Of a stretch of DNA of 64,000 nucleotides, positions 48,467 through 57,328 are shown piece after piece. Location of the stretch: assembly GCF_029910535.1 (NCBI RefSeq), contig NZ_CP069362.1, positions 682,001-746,000 on the forward strand, in the 5' to 3' direction. A program made the position numbers and the translations under genes. The notes below the pieces were generated by a model that made no database searches, was not told the origin of the DNA, and worked only from the letters and a program-made list of their open reading frames with translations. This stretch comes from Marinitoga aeolica. GTDB taxonomy: Bacteria > Thermotogota > Thermotogae > Petrotogales > Petrotogaceae. How positions within the stretch are numbered: the first letter of the stretch is position 1; each line of letters opens with the position of its first letter.

Positions 48467-49849
48467 TTATTTACCCATATAACTAAAGTATACAGAAGCT
48501 CTATAACCGTCTCTATATATTATAAATCCTACATAATCGCCTTTTTTAATATTTGAAGCTAATTTTTGGAAATCTTTTACAGATTCTAATTTTTCACCTT
48601 TTCCATTTACGTACATTTCCATTATAATATCACCTTTTTTAATATTTACATATTGTGCTTCTGATCCTTCTTTAACCTCTTCAACTCTAACACCATACAT
48701 ATCTTTTGGTAATTTTAATTCATTAATATCTTCTGGAGTTAAATCTCTAACTTTTAATCCTAAATAATAATCTTCTGTAGCTTTTGCAAATTCTTCTCTT
48801 TCGGCTAAAGTAACTGTATATGTAATTTCTTTCCCTTTCCTATTCACAACAACATTAATGCTTTGTCCTGCTGGATAAGTTTTTACAATATATACAAGTT
48901 CATCAGCACTATCTATTTCTTTATTATCTATTTTTACAATAACATCGCCAGGTTTTATTCCAACTTTATCTGCAGGTGATCCTTTTTCAATATCACTAAC
49001 AAACGCACCTTTTGTTACTTTTAATCCAAATGTTTTTGCAAGAGATTCTGTTACGTTTTGTATATAAACTCCTAAGTATGCTTTTGATACTTTTCCAGTA
49101 TTTATTAAAGATTCGGCAAATCTTTTAGCAAAATTAATTGGAATTGCAAAACCTAAATTTTGACCTTGTGTTGGATTTACTATAGCTGTATTTATACCTA
49201 TTACCTGAGCATGAATATTTAACAATGGACCTCCACTATTACCAGGATTGATTGCTGCATCTGTTTGAATTAAATCTGCATAAGCACCATTTCCATCAGG
49301 TTTTGGAATCTTTCTATGTACAGCGCTTACAACACCTAATGTAACTGTATGTTTAAACCCTAAAGGATTACCTATTGCAATTGCCCATTCACCAATTTCA
49401 ATATTATCAGAATCTCCTAATTCTATTACAGGTAATTCATCTTTTGTTTTAACTTGCAAAACCGCTATATCAAGATCTCCATCTCCACCCACATATTTTG
49501 CTTTATATTTCTTTCCTTCTAATGTTGTTACAGTTATTTCATCTGCATTTTCAACAACATGATAATTTGTCAATATATATCCTCTTTTATCAAATATAAA
49601 TCCTGTACCTAATGCTTTGAATTCTCTATCTTGAGTCCATGGTGATTCACCAAAAAACCTTTTATAAAAATCCTCAAAAAATGGATCTATTGAAGCCTTT
49701 CTATGCCCTACAGCTTCAATGTTGACTACAGCTGGTGCAGCTTCTTTTACAACATTTACCACTGGTGAAACATAATTTGGATTTACAAAGGCAAATGAGG
49801 AAACTACCATTAATAATACTGCTGTCATAGCAACAACAATTTTTTTCAT
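48467..49849 (-). CDS. degP: Trypsin-like serine protease HtrA/DegP
   Basis: 460 residues. A signal peptide covers about 1-21. The protease domain has catalytic H (LTNYHVVENADE), D (GGDGDLDIAVLQV) and S (DAAINPGNSGGPLLN). Two PDZ domains follow (about 260-355 and 365-455; FVSDIEKGSPADKVGIKPGD marks the first). The ATG at 49849 follows GGAGGTGAT, and the ATG upstream includes that ribosome site. It degrades or refolds misfolded envelope proteins. Monocistronic. Confidence 0.96.
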   Translation of the reverse strand: MKKIVVAMTAVLLMVVSSFAFVNPNYVSPVVNVVKEAAPAVVNIEAVGHRKASIDPFFEDFYKRFFGESPWTQDREFKALGTGFIFDKRGYILTNYHVVENADEITVTTLEGKKYKAKYVGGDGDLDIAVLQVKTKDELPVIELGDSDNIEIGEWAIAIGNPLGFKHTVTLGVVSAVHRKIPKPDGNGAYADLIQTDAAINPGNSGGPLLNIHAQVIGINTAIVNPTQGQNLGFAIPINFAKRFAESLINTGKVSKAYLGVYIQNVTESLAKTFGLKVTKGAFVSDIEKGSPADKVGIKPGDVIVKIDNKEIDSADELVYIVKTYPAGQSINVVVNRKGKEITYTVTLAEREEFAKATEDYYLGLKVRDLTPEDINELKLPKDMYGVRVEEVKEGSEAQYVNIKKGDIIMEMYVNGKGEKLESVKDFQKLASNIKKGDYVGFIIYRDGYRASVYFSYMGK

Positions 49850-49932
49850 CACTATCACCTCCATTATTGTATTTTCTATTTCAAAAAAATTTTTACTCTT
49901 TTTCCTTAGAATTTCCTTAGAATTATTTTAAA

Positions 49933-51399
49933 TTAATCTAACAATATTTTGTTAATTTCATAAAGAATAGTATGATTATACTCTATATTTCTCTCAAAAA
50001 CATTTTTAAATTTAAATTTCTTTTTTATCTTTAATGGTTTCCCTTCTAATAAAAATACATTTTCACCTAAATTAGATACTTCAAAAGGATCATGTGTTAC
50101 CATTATAACAGTAAATTTTTCTTTTTTTTGAATATTAATAAATTCTTTTATTATTTTATATTTATTAGAAATATCAAGGGATGCAAAAGCCTCATCCATT
50201 AAAATTATATCTGGATTATAAGCTATTGCTCTCAAAATATTTACACGTTTTTTCATTCCACCTGATAATTCATCTGGATATTTTGTAAGAATATCTTTTT
50301 CAAGATTTAGCAAATTTAGATATTTTATTATTTCATTTAAATTAATGTCTTCATTAACTAACTTAATATTTTCATATACATTAAGCCATGGAACCAATCG
50401 ATCATCCTGGAAAATATATCCAATTTTTCCATTTATATAAATTTCTCCATTATCTTTTCCCACTATTCCTGATAATATATTTAAAATCGTAGTTTTACCT
50501 ATTCCAGATTCTCCCAATAACACATTTATTTTTCCGCTTTTAAATGCAATATCAAATCCGGATAATATGACGTTATCATCAAATTTTTTGTTCAAACTTT
50601 TTATAATAATATCTTCTGATATTCTATTTACTTTTTTTGATGATTTTATTATTTTATTTTTTATCTCTTTCTCTCTTCTTAAATTTTTACTGGATATACC
50701 TTTTAACATTTTTTCGGATATCATTCCTAATATTGCTAATAAAATGGTATATGCAAAAACTCTATCTGTATTCAATGCAATTTTAGAAAAGGAAAGGCTA
50801 ACTCCAAGTCCTCTGTCCCCTGCTAAGAATTCACCAACAACAACAGATTTCCATAAGCTACCAGATATCATATTTAATGTGGATTTTAAAAAAGGAATTA
50901 AAGAAGGAAAGTATATTTTTAAAAGAATATTTTTTTTATCAAGATTAAAAACCTTTGCCATTTCCAGCAATTTTTTATCTGTAGATCTTATACCTTCAGA
51001 AATATTTAATACTACTACTGGAAATATAACCATAAACGCAACAAAAACCGGCGTATAAAACCCTATTCCAAACCATAACATCGCTATAGCTATATATGAA
51101 ACTACAGGAGAACTTTGAATTAACATTAAAAAAGGTCTAAAAATTTCAAAAAAAGATTTACTTAATCCAGAAATAATCCCTATAGGAATGCCAATAAAAA
51201 CAGATATAAAAAATCCTACTATTATTTTTAAAAAGGTGTTTAATAAATCTCCATAAAAATTTAAATCTTTAAAAAGCTTTACCATTTCCAGAAAAACTTT
51301 TTGAGGAAATGGAATTAAAAGCTGATTATTATTTAAAACTGCTATAATCCACCAAACCAGTAAAATCAAAATTAATCCTATAGCTGTATTTTTTTTCAT
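49933..51399 (-). CDS. NitT/TauT-type ABC transporter: permease and ATPase fused in one protein
   Basis: 488 residues. Residues 1-230 are a six-helix SsuC/TauC-like permease with the EAA-like loop MAKVFNLDKKNILLKIYFPS; a basic linker (about 230-260) leads to a complete ATPase. The ATPase has Walker A GESGIGKTT, Q-loop GYIFQDDRLVPWL, signature ELSGGMKKR, Walker B IILMDEAFASLD and switch VTHDPFE. The two are normally separate genes. No binding protein is adjacent. It starts nine bases after uvrC and is probably co-transcribed. Substrate may be a sulfonate, nitrate, bicarbonate or thiamine precursor; nothing here decides. Confidence 0.87.
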   Translation of the reverse strand: MKKNTAIGLILILLVWWIIAVLNNNQLLIPFPQKVFLEMVKLFKDLNFYGDLLNTFLKIIVGFFISVFIGIPIGIISGLSKSFFEIFRPFLMLIQSSPVVSYIAIAMLWFGIGFYTPVFVAFMVIFPVVVLNISEGIRSTDKKLLEMAKVFNLDKKNILLKIYFPSLIPFLKSTLNMISGSLWKSVVVGEFLAGDRGLGVSLSFSKIALNTDRVFAYTILLAILGMISEKMLKGISSKNLRREKEIKNKIIKSSKKVNRISEDIIIKSLNKKFDDNVILSGFDIAFKSGKINVLLGESGIGKTTILNILSGIVGKDNGEIYINGKIGYIFQDDRLVPWLNVYENIKLVNEDINLNEIIKYLNLLNLEKDILTKYPDELSGGMKKRVNILRAIAYNPDIILMDEAFASLDISNKYKIIKEFINIQKKEKFTVIMVTHDPFEVSNLGENVFLLEGKPLKIKKKFKFKNVFERNIEYNHTILYEINKILLD

Positions 51400-51408
51400 A
51401 TTTCACCA

Positions 51409-53139
51409 CTAATCAAAAAATTCTTTTATTTTTTTTGCTACTTTTTCATTTTTTATTACCTCATTTATTTCTTCCCACGAAGCTTTTGAAATTTCTTCAA
51501 GTGAACCAAAATGATTAATAAGAAGTTTTTTTCTTTTTGGGCCTATTCCTGGGATATCGTCTAATCTTGATTTTTCAAATCTTTTAGCTCTTAACTTTCT
51601 ATTAAAGGTTATAGCAAATCTATGTGTTTCATCCCTCATAAAAATAAGCATTCGTAATACCGGGTGGTCAAGAGATAAATGCAAATCTTCTATTTCTCCT
51701 GGAAACACTATTCTTTCATCTTCTTTAGCTATTCCCACAACATCTATATCATCTAAGGTATAACCTATTTCTTTTAAGGCCTCAACTGCAGCATTAACCT
51801 GACCTTTTCCCCCATCTATAAATAACAAATCTGGCAAAGGATGTTTTGTATATCTTTTTTTTATAACTGTTTTAATCGATTCAAAGTCATTAGGCTCTTT
51901 AAATTCATCAAGTCTGTATCTTCTATAGTCTTCTTTTTTGGGTTTCCCATTTTCAAATGTTATCAAAGAAGCTACGGTATACATCCCCTGTAAATGGGAT
52001 ATATCTATTCCTTCTATTCGATAAGGTAATTTTTTTAAAGAAAGAATTTCCTTTGCCTGTTTTAACACATTCCCAAGATCCGTCTGTTTTTTTACTTCTT
52101 CTGTTAAATTCCTGGTGGTTATTGTATACAATTCTTCACTTTCACTTTTTAAATCTTTTATATCTTTTAACCCATTTTTAGTTAAAAAATGTATTATTTC
52201 ATCATCTATATTATTTTCAAAATCCTTTATCCATATTTCTTCAGGAATTATATTTTTTCTTATTACATAATATTGATGTATAAATTCATTTATATTTTCA
52301 TCAATGGTAAAGGTTAGTTTTGAGATAACATATCCTTGTCTTATAATTAAAGCCACCACTACAGGATATTCTTTATCTTTTGCAATAATATCTATATTTT
52401 TATTATGCACCATCTCAACACCAATCGGAACAAACAATCTATCTAATTTAAAAAGCAAATCTCTCAATTGTGCAGCTTTTTCAAAATTTAATAATTTCGC
52501 ATATTGGTGCATGCTTTCTTCTATATATTTTCTAATAGATTTAATATTTCCCTTTAAAAATCTTTTTACTTTTCTAACTGCTTTTTTATATTCTTTTTTA
52601 TCTACTTCAACATAACATGGAGCAAAACACTTTCCAAGATGAAATAAAAAACAGGGTTTTGATTTCCTATCTAATTTTCTTTCACATGTCCTTACTTTGT
52701 ATACCCACTGTATTATTTCTATAATTCCTCTTACCATACCCACATTGGAGTACGGTCCATAAAACTCTGCTTTTTCACCTTTCTTTGTCCTAACTAATTT
52801 AATTTGCGGAAAATCTTCCTTTGTAATAGCAATATAAGGATACACTCTGGCATCCTTTAATAATATATTGTACTTGGGTTTATGAGTAAATATTAAATTA
52901 GATTCTAAAATTAATGATTCATCTTCGTTTCTAACTACTATATAATCCAGAAATTCTGCATCTTCAACAATTTTTTTCACTTTTTCATTTTTATCTTGAT
53001 TTGACTTATTAAAATATGAAGCTATTCTATTTTTTAACTTTTTAGCTTTACCTATATAAATAGGTTTAGAATTCTTATCCTTAAAAATATAAACTCCCGG
53101 TTCATTTGGAATATTCTTTAATACCTTTCTATCTAGCAT
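51409..53139 (-). CDS. uvrC: Excinuclease ABC subunit C
   Basis: 576 residues. N-terminal GIY-YIG nuclease (PNEPGVYIFKDKNSKPIYIG, residues 10-29), zinc-site cysteines around CERKLDRKSKPCFLFHLGKC, the UVR motif (IEESMHQYAKLLNFEKAAQL), an RNase H-like 5' nuclease domain (GIDISHLQGMYTVASLITFE, FIDGGKGQVNAA) and a C-terminal double HhH (LDDIPGIGPKRKKLLINHFG). The ATG at 53139 follows GAGGAG; the longer frame overlaps the GGDEF gene without a ribosome site. Makes both incisions in nucleotide excision repair. Confidence 0.96.
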   Translation of the reverse strand: MLDRKVLKNIPNEPGVYIFKDKNSKPIYIGKAKKLKNRIASYFNKSNQDKNEKVKKIVEDAEFLDYIVVRNEDESLILESNLIFTHKPKYNILLKDARVYPYIAITKEDFPQIKLVRTKKGEKAEFYGPYSNVGMVRGIIEIIQWVYKVRTCERKLDRKSKPCFLFHLGKCFAPCYVEVDKKEYKKAVRKVKRFLKGNIKSIRKYIEESMHQYAKLLNFEKAAQLRDLLFKLDRLFVPIGVEMVHNKNIDIIAKDKEYPVVVALIIRQGYVISKLTFTIDENINEFIHQYYVIRKNIIPEEIWIKDFENNIDDEIIHFLTKNGLKDIKDLKSESEELYTITTRNLTEEVKKQTDLGNVLKQAKEILSLKKLPYRIEGIDISHLQGMYTVASLITFENGKPKKEDYRRYRLDEFKEPNDFESIKTVIKKRYTKHPLPDLLFIDGGKGQVNAAVEALKEIGYTLDDIDVVGIAKEDERIVFPGEIEDLHLSLDHPVLRMLIFMRDETHRFAITFNRKLRAKRFEKSRLDDIPGIGPKRKKLLINHFGSLEEISKASWEEINEVIKNEKVAKKIKEFFD

Positions 53140-53956
53140 GTTTTCTCCTCTTCTTGTTTTCATACATATCTTTATCTGCTTTTTCAAATATTTCTTCTAA
53201 AGAAATATTTTCATCAGCTTTTTTTATATATTTTCCAGCTGAAATACCTATGTTGTATATTTTCAATTCTTTTTTTACCTGATTATCTATTCTATTTATT
53301 ATTTTATCAATTGTTTCTTCGTCATTTGTATTAACTAATATAACAAATTCATCTCCACCATATCTAATAGCTAAATCAGACTTTCTTGTATTCTTATTAA
53401 TAATATCTCCAACTTTTTTTAAAGCATAATCTCCAGATTTATGACCAAATTTATCATTAACTGGCTTAAAATTATCAAGATCTAATACTATTATTCCAAA
53501 TCCTTTTCCTATATACTCCTTCAATTTTATTACCTTTGGTACAATTTCTACATAATACCTTCTATTTAATAATCCTGTCAAAGAATCTGTAAAAATATAT
53601 TTTCTAGCTCTAAGCATATCTCTGAATGTTAATAATAAAGTTATAACAAAAACTGTGTTATTTATATAAAATATTTTTAAATTGAACAGATTTATTATAC
53701 TAAAAGCATAAATAGAAATATCTGTTATTGGTGCTGTTATATATAATCCAAATCTAATTATTAAAATAGCTAGAAAACCTGTTGCAATATTCATTGCACC
53801 AATATAATTACCTAATAAAATATTTTTTATTGCTGCTAATATACCAAAGAAAATAAGAATAAATATTACAACATGTGTTCTTATATCTCTATAATAAACA
53901 ACAGATGCAGTTCTTACATTCTTTCTTTTCAATGCTGTTCCACACCCTTTCGCCAA
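53129..53956 (-). CDS. Membrane-bound GGDEF diguanylate cyclase
   Basis: About 275 residues. The N-terminal half has roughly four membrane segments (residues 28-118). The GGDEF domain (about 122-275) has DSLTGLLNRRYY, DLDNFKPVNDKFGH and the active-site RYGGDEFVIL, so it should make cyclic di-GMP. There is no obvious RxxD inhibitory site. Start uncertain: TTG at 53956 or TTG at 53932, both lying inside the DUF501 gene. The next possible codons are too far into the first helix. The overlap of 44-68 bases suggests coupling. It overlaps uvrC by 11 bases. Confidence 0.87.
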   Translation of the reverse strand: MAKGCGTALKRKNVRTASVVYYRDIRTHVVIFILIFFGILAAIKNILLGNYIGAMNIATGFLAILIIRFGLYITAPITDISIYAFSIINLFNLKIFYINNTVFVITLLLTFRDMLRARKYIFTDSLTGLLNRRYYVEIVPKVIKLKEYIGKGFGIIVLDLDNFKPVNDKFGHKSGDYALKKVGDIINKNTRKSDLAIRYGGDEFVILVNTNDEETIDKIINRIDNQVKKELKIYNIGISAGKYIKKADENISLEEIFEKADKDMYENKKRRKHAR

Positions 53957-54404
53957 TAGGGTTATCCGTTCCTCCTAAATATGATGCCAATTGTAAATGT
54001 AAACATTTAATACTTTCAAAATTACTTATGCCACCTATACCTATTTTCTCTAATCTTTCTTTTATCCATTTTTCTTCGCCTTTTATTATAGAATTTCGTT
54101 TTTTTTGTTCTTGAATATGGGCTTTTAAATATTTTTTTCTTAAGTCTTCATTATTTTTTATTTCTTCTTCCCATTCCTTTATTTTACCTAATGATTCAAG
54201 TTTCCCAACTTCTTTTATTAAATGGGGACATGTTAACCAATACAAAGTGGGAAATGGTTTCCCATCTTTTAATGGATAACTTTCAATAACCTGCGGAATT
54301 CCATATGAACATCTTTTTGGAATCGAGACTATTTTATTCGGTTTTCTTTCTATTTGTTTTTCTATTATTTCTAAATCCTCTTTTGTAACAGAAGTGATAT
54401 CCAT
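53889..54404 (-). CDS. DUF501 family protein
   Basis: 171 residues. The family pattern is clear: PKRCSYGIPQVIESYPLKDG, PTLYWLTCPHLIKEVGKLES, CLHLQLASYLGGTDNPIG and the C-terminal KKECKNCICC cysteine cluster. The conserved cysteines and histidines suggest metal binding. Function is unknown, though in actinobacteria homologues are next to cell-division or enolase genes. Start overlaps prmA by 34 bases. In the prmA-DUF501-GGDEF-uvrC cluster. Confidence 0.9.
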   Translation of the reverse strand: MDITSVTKEDLEIIEKQIERKPNKIVSIPKRCSYGIPQVIESYPLKDGKPFPTLYWLTCPHLIKEVGKLESLGKIKEWEEEIKNNEDLRKKYLKAHIQEQKKRNSIIKGEEKWIKERLEKIGIGGISNFESIKCLHLQLASYLGGTDNPIGERVWNSIEKKECKNCICCLL

Positions 54405-55216
54405 CCTGACTCTTCCTCTCTTGATATTATATTATATTCTTTTTCAAATATTTTATTAATCATCTCTTCTTCTCTTTCTTTATTAATACCTGATAGAATC
54501 AGATATCCATTTTCATTTAAAATTTTATCTAATTTTTCATCATCTAATAATCTTAATAGTATAGGAACAACAATATTTGCAATTATTATATCGTATTTTT
54601 CCTTTTTATCCACAGAAGATAACAAATCGGATTGCTTTACTTCAATGACAAGATCATTTAATTCAAATGTTTCTTTTGCTTTTTCTACTGCTAAAGGATC
54701 ATAATCAAGAGATAAAAGTTTGTCTGCTCCATATAATTTAGCAATCATTGATAATATTCCTGTACCAGTTCCAATATCCAATACATCTGCACCTTCATTG
54801 ATAACTTTAACTAAATTCTTTGCAGCTAATCTTGTTGTTGGATGCAACCCTGTTCCAAATGCTGTTCCAGGAATTATTTTTATTACTTTAACATTTTTTG
54901 GAATATCATAACTTTTTTCTGGGTCAGGCATTATCCATATATTTTCAACAAATTCAAAAGGCTTCAATGATTCTCTCCATGGCCTCAACCATTCATCTTC
55001 TGTTATATTTTGTTTTGAAATTAATTCCAATTTTTCTTTTAAATAATTAACAATATCATTTTCTGGATATTTGGGATTTATATATACTTTCACAACAGAT
55101 TGACCTTTAGTAGGTTTATCAAAATAATAATTTTGAAATTCATTCATAGTAAAAAATGTTTCTATTTCATCTTCTAACTTTTTTGGTAAAACAAAAATAT
55201 ATTCTATATATTCCAT
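54371..55216 (-). CDS. prmA: Ribosomal protein L11 methyltransferase
   Basis: 281 residues. The N-terminal ferredoxin-like domain is followed by the catalytic domain with VIKIIPGTAFGTGLHPTTRLA and SAM motif VLDIGTGTGILSMIAKLYGA (about residues 160-180), then DYDPLAVEKAKETFELN. The ATG at 55216 follows GAGG with normal spacing; the GTG three codons earlier touches it. Trimethylates L11. First gene of the cluster. Confidence 0.94.
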   Translation of the reverse strand: MEYIEYIFVLPKKLEDEIETFFTMNEFQNYYFDKPTKGQSVVKVYINPKYPENDIVNYLKEKLELISKQNITEDEWLRPWRESLKPFEFVENIWIMPDPEKSYDIPKNVKVIKIIPGTAFGTGLHPTTRLAAKNLVKVINEGADVLDIGTGTGILSMIAKLYGADKLLSLDYDPLAVEKAKETFELNDLVIEVKQSDLLSSVDKKEKYDIIIANIVVPILLRLLDDEKLDKILNENGYLILSGINKEREEEMINKIFEKEYNIISREEESGWISLLLQKRI

Positions 55217-55289
55217 ATCTATCACCTCAAAGTTAGTATAACATATTTGTATAGCATAATGGAAAATAAAATGTGAAACCTTTTAAAAC

Positions 55290-55318
55290 AAAATGCCAAC
55301 CATTGTGGTTGGCATTTG
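55290..55318 (-). terminator. Terminator after the ArsP-like/Fe-S gene
   Basis: AAATGCCAACCA/TGGTTGGCATTT with a three-base loop and flanking A/T runs; usable in both directions. Confidence 0.88.
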
Positions 55319-55851
55319 TTATGCATACTTTTTAGCTTTACTTCTAATTACACAATCATCTATCGTCACTTCACCTTTTATTACACCATCGGCAAATGCT
55401 CTACAATTAGGATATCCACATGCTCCGCAATTCATATTTGGTAAATCTCTTAAAACCTCTTTTTCATTTTCATATATTATATCTTTATCTTCTATTTCAT
55501 CAATAATATCTTCTCTACTTACCAATTTTTCCATCATATATCCCATAATTAAAATTGCTGGAATTGTCAAAGCATATCTTGTAATAGCAAATGATAAACC
55601 TAAGAAACTAGATTCAACCATAAACATAACAACCTTAACTACAGCCCAAGAACTAATTATTATAACTAAATTTGCAATACTTGCTCCTTTTAAAAATAAA
55701 GCTTGTGCCACAGGAAATGCTGCGTATATTGGTCCTGCTGAAATTGCACCGGTAAAAATTGATAAAAACTTTCCTTTGTTTTTTCTCTACTTTTAAAAAA
55801 TGACCAAATCAAAAATATTACTGCAATACCAATTAAAACCACTGTATTCAT
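55319..55851 (-). pseudogene. ArsP/DUF318-like half-permease with a C-terminal Fe-S domain, interrupted by a frameshift
   Basis: The gene starts at ATG 55851 after GGGAGG and reads MNTVVLIGIAVIFLIWSFF, then a frameshift near 55768-55785, within short A and T runs, moves to the frame FLSIFTGAISAGPIYAAFPV. That second part continues through three membrane segments (AGPIYAAFPVAQALFLKGAS is the ArsP_1 signature), an acidic linker and an RnfB/Fe-S-type cluster domain (NCGACGYPNCRAFADG with a fourth cysteine in IDDCVI). One extra T in the TTTTT run at 55769-55773 would restore a protein of about 178 residues. This could be a sequencing error, a real mutation or recoding. A permease half joined to an Fe-S domain is unusual. 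Confidence 0.75.
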
Positions 55852-55906
55852 AAATCAACCTCCCATTCCTTTTTTGATATCCTAATTATAGAGTATATAA
55901 AAAAAT

Positions 55907-55932
55907 AAAACCGTGATTTCACTCACGGTTTT
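55907..55932 (-). terminator. Terminator after the Crp/Fnr gene
   Basis: AAAACCGTGA/TCACGGTTTT with a six-base loop; T-rich tract on both sides. Confidence 0.87.
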
Positions 55933-55941
55933 ATTTTTATT

Positions 55942-56574
55942 TTATTCAAATATTTTTAAGTTAATCAGTTTTATATGATTTTTATCAATCTCTTCAATTA
56001 TATTTTCATCTATAAGTTCTTTAATTTTTCTTGAAACAACTTCTCTAACACTACCTATTTCATTTGCAATTTGCTGTTTTGATTTAAAATATATGATTTC
56101 AGATTTTTGTTGTTTATATAGTAATGCAAAATATCTAATAAGCCTTTCTTTTATAGATTTAATAATCAAAATATCAACTATGTTGGATAAATTCAATAAT
56201 TTTTTTGATATTTCATTTAAATATAAAACAAGAAAATCTTCATTTTCTCTAAATAGTTCCAGAACCCCTTCTCTCGATATTTCTAAAACTTTTGAATCTT
56301 CTTCAGCTACAATATATGAAGGATAATTTTCTCCAGAAAAAATTAATCCTTCCCCAAAACTTTCATTTTTATTTAAATATTTTAATACCTGTTCATAACC
56401 TTCAGAAGTATATTTTACTACTTTTAGCTTACCTTTTAAAATAATACTAACCTGTTTTAATTCCTCAGTTGTAGAATGCAATATATCATTTCTTTTTACT
56501 TCAATTATTTTCCCGTATTTTTCTAATATATTCTTATTTTCTATTAAAAATTTTTGGAAAAATTTACTTTGCAC
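55942..56574 (-). CDS. Crp/Fnr-family transcriptional regulator
   Basis: 210 residues. A cyclic-nucleotide-binding-type beta-barrel (about 15-115; GKLKVVKYTSEGYEQVLKYL) is followed by a long dimerisation helix and a C-terminal winged helix with recognition segment SKQQIANEIGSVREVVSRKI. There is no N-terminal cysteine cluster, so it is not an oxygen-sensing FNR. The start is GTG after TTGGAG. The upstream 186-residue gene ends 13 bases before, so they form an operon. The ligand is unknown. Confidence 0.9.
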   Translation of the reverse strand: MQSKFFQKFLIENKNILEKYGKIIEVKRNDILHSTTEELKQVSIILKGKLKVVKYTSEGYEQVLKYLNKNESFGEGLIFSGENYPSYIVAEEDSKVLEISREGVLELFRENEDFLVLYLNEISKKLLNLSNIVDILIIKSIKERLIRYFALLYKQQKSEIIYFKSKQQIANEIGSVREVVSRKIKELIDENIIEEIDKNHIKLINLKIFE

Positions 56575-56587
56575 TTTTTCACTCCAA

Positions 56588-57148
56588 TCATACCTTTGAA
56601 TCCAATATCTTTCCCCAGGTTACACCGCCTGTGTAAACCAATCTTCCTTCTGAATCATACGATGTAAAATATCTTACATACACTTGGGCCATTTTTCCTT
56701 TAAACATTGCTTCTTTTATTATTTCTCTTGCATGTTCCCCTTCGTGAGAACTTATAAATAAAAATGATGCACTTTCAGGAACAGCTGTAGGATATTGAAA
56801 AGACACTGCAGAATCCGGAGAATTATCTTGCAAATAAATATCTCCATCAATAGCTTCTGGAATTTGATAATTCTTTTTTGATCTATTTCCTGTATTATCT
56901 GGTAATGGCCTTATATTAATTACGCTTTTTTTATTCTGTTCTTTTGAAAGAACATTTTTTTCTGCTTCTCTTATTTCCCTCTCTGCTTCCTCGATATTTC
57001 CAGATTTTATTAAATTATCTATATTACCAACTTTTAATAGCAAAGAATTATCTTTGCTATTTATAGCCTTTAATAATATTCTTCGCAATTTAGATTCAAG
57101 ATAAATACTCCTTGTATCTTGTGAAGGTAAATAATTACCTATTCTCAT
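56588..57148 (-). CDS. Uncharacterised protein, possible SprA-like
   Basis: 186 residues from the ATG at 57148, which is well placed after GAAGGTGA; the longer frame has no ribosome site. The first half is helical and charged (residues 1-80), a linker rich in N, P and S follows, and the last 60 residues (FLFISSHEGEHAREIIKEAM, then VYVRYFTSYDSEGRLVYTGG) look like a compact domain. HEGEH resembles, but does not match, the HExxH zinc motif; it recalls SprA-related putative metalloprotease domains. Function unknown. Co-transcribed with the Crp/Fnr gene. Confidence 0.7.
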   Translation of the reverse strand: MRIGNYLPSQDTRSIYLESKLRRILLKAINSKDNSLLLKVGNIDNLIKSGNIEEAEREIREAEKNVLSKEQNKKSVINIRPLPDNTGNRSKKNYQIPEAIDGDIYLQDNSPDSAVSFQYPTAVPESASFLFISSHEGEHAREIIKEAMFKGKMAQVYVRYFTSYDSEGRLVYTGGVTWGKILDSKV

Positions 57149-57328
57149 TTTTTCACCTTCTATTATCATTCTACTACTAAATTTTTCTATTTCAAAATTA
57201 CATTTCCTAATCCCCAAAATTATCAAACATATCTTATATGTTTTTACTTTCTTTTTTCTATGCTTCTTAATAAAAAATTTGTTGATTTTTAAACTAAGAA
57301 TGTTTTAATTATTTTGGAGGTGGAAAAT

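Noticed and set aside
55760-55790. Programmed -1 frameshift in the ArsP-like gene
   Set aside because: The A6 and T5 runs are not in the phase needed for a canonical X-XXY-YYZ heptamer and no stimulatory hairpin is evident, so I report it only as a frameshift of unknown cause.
55293-55796. 167-codon plus-strand ORF
   Set aside because: It is antisense to the ArsP-like/Fe-S gene, whose protein has recognisable family motifs and a good ribosome site.
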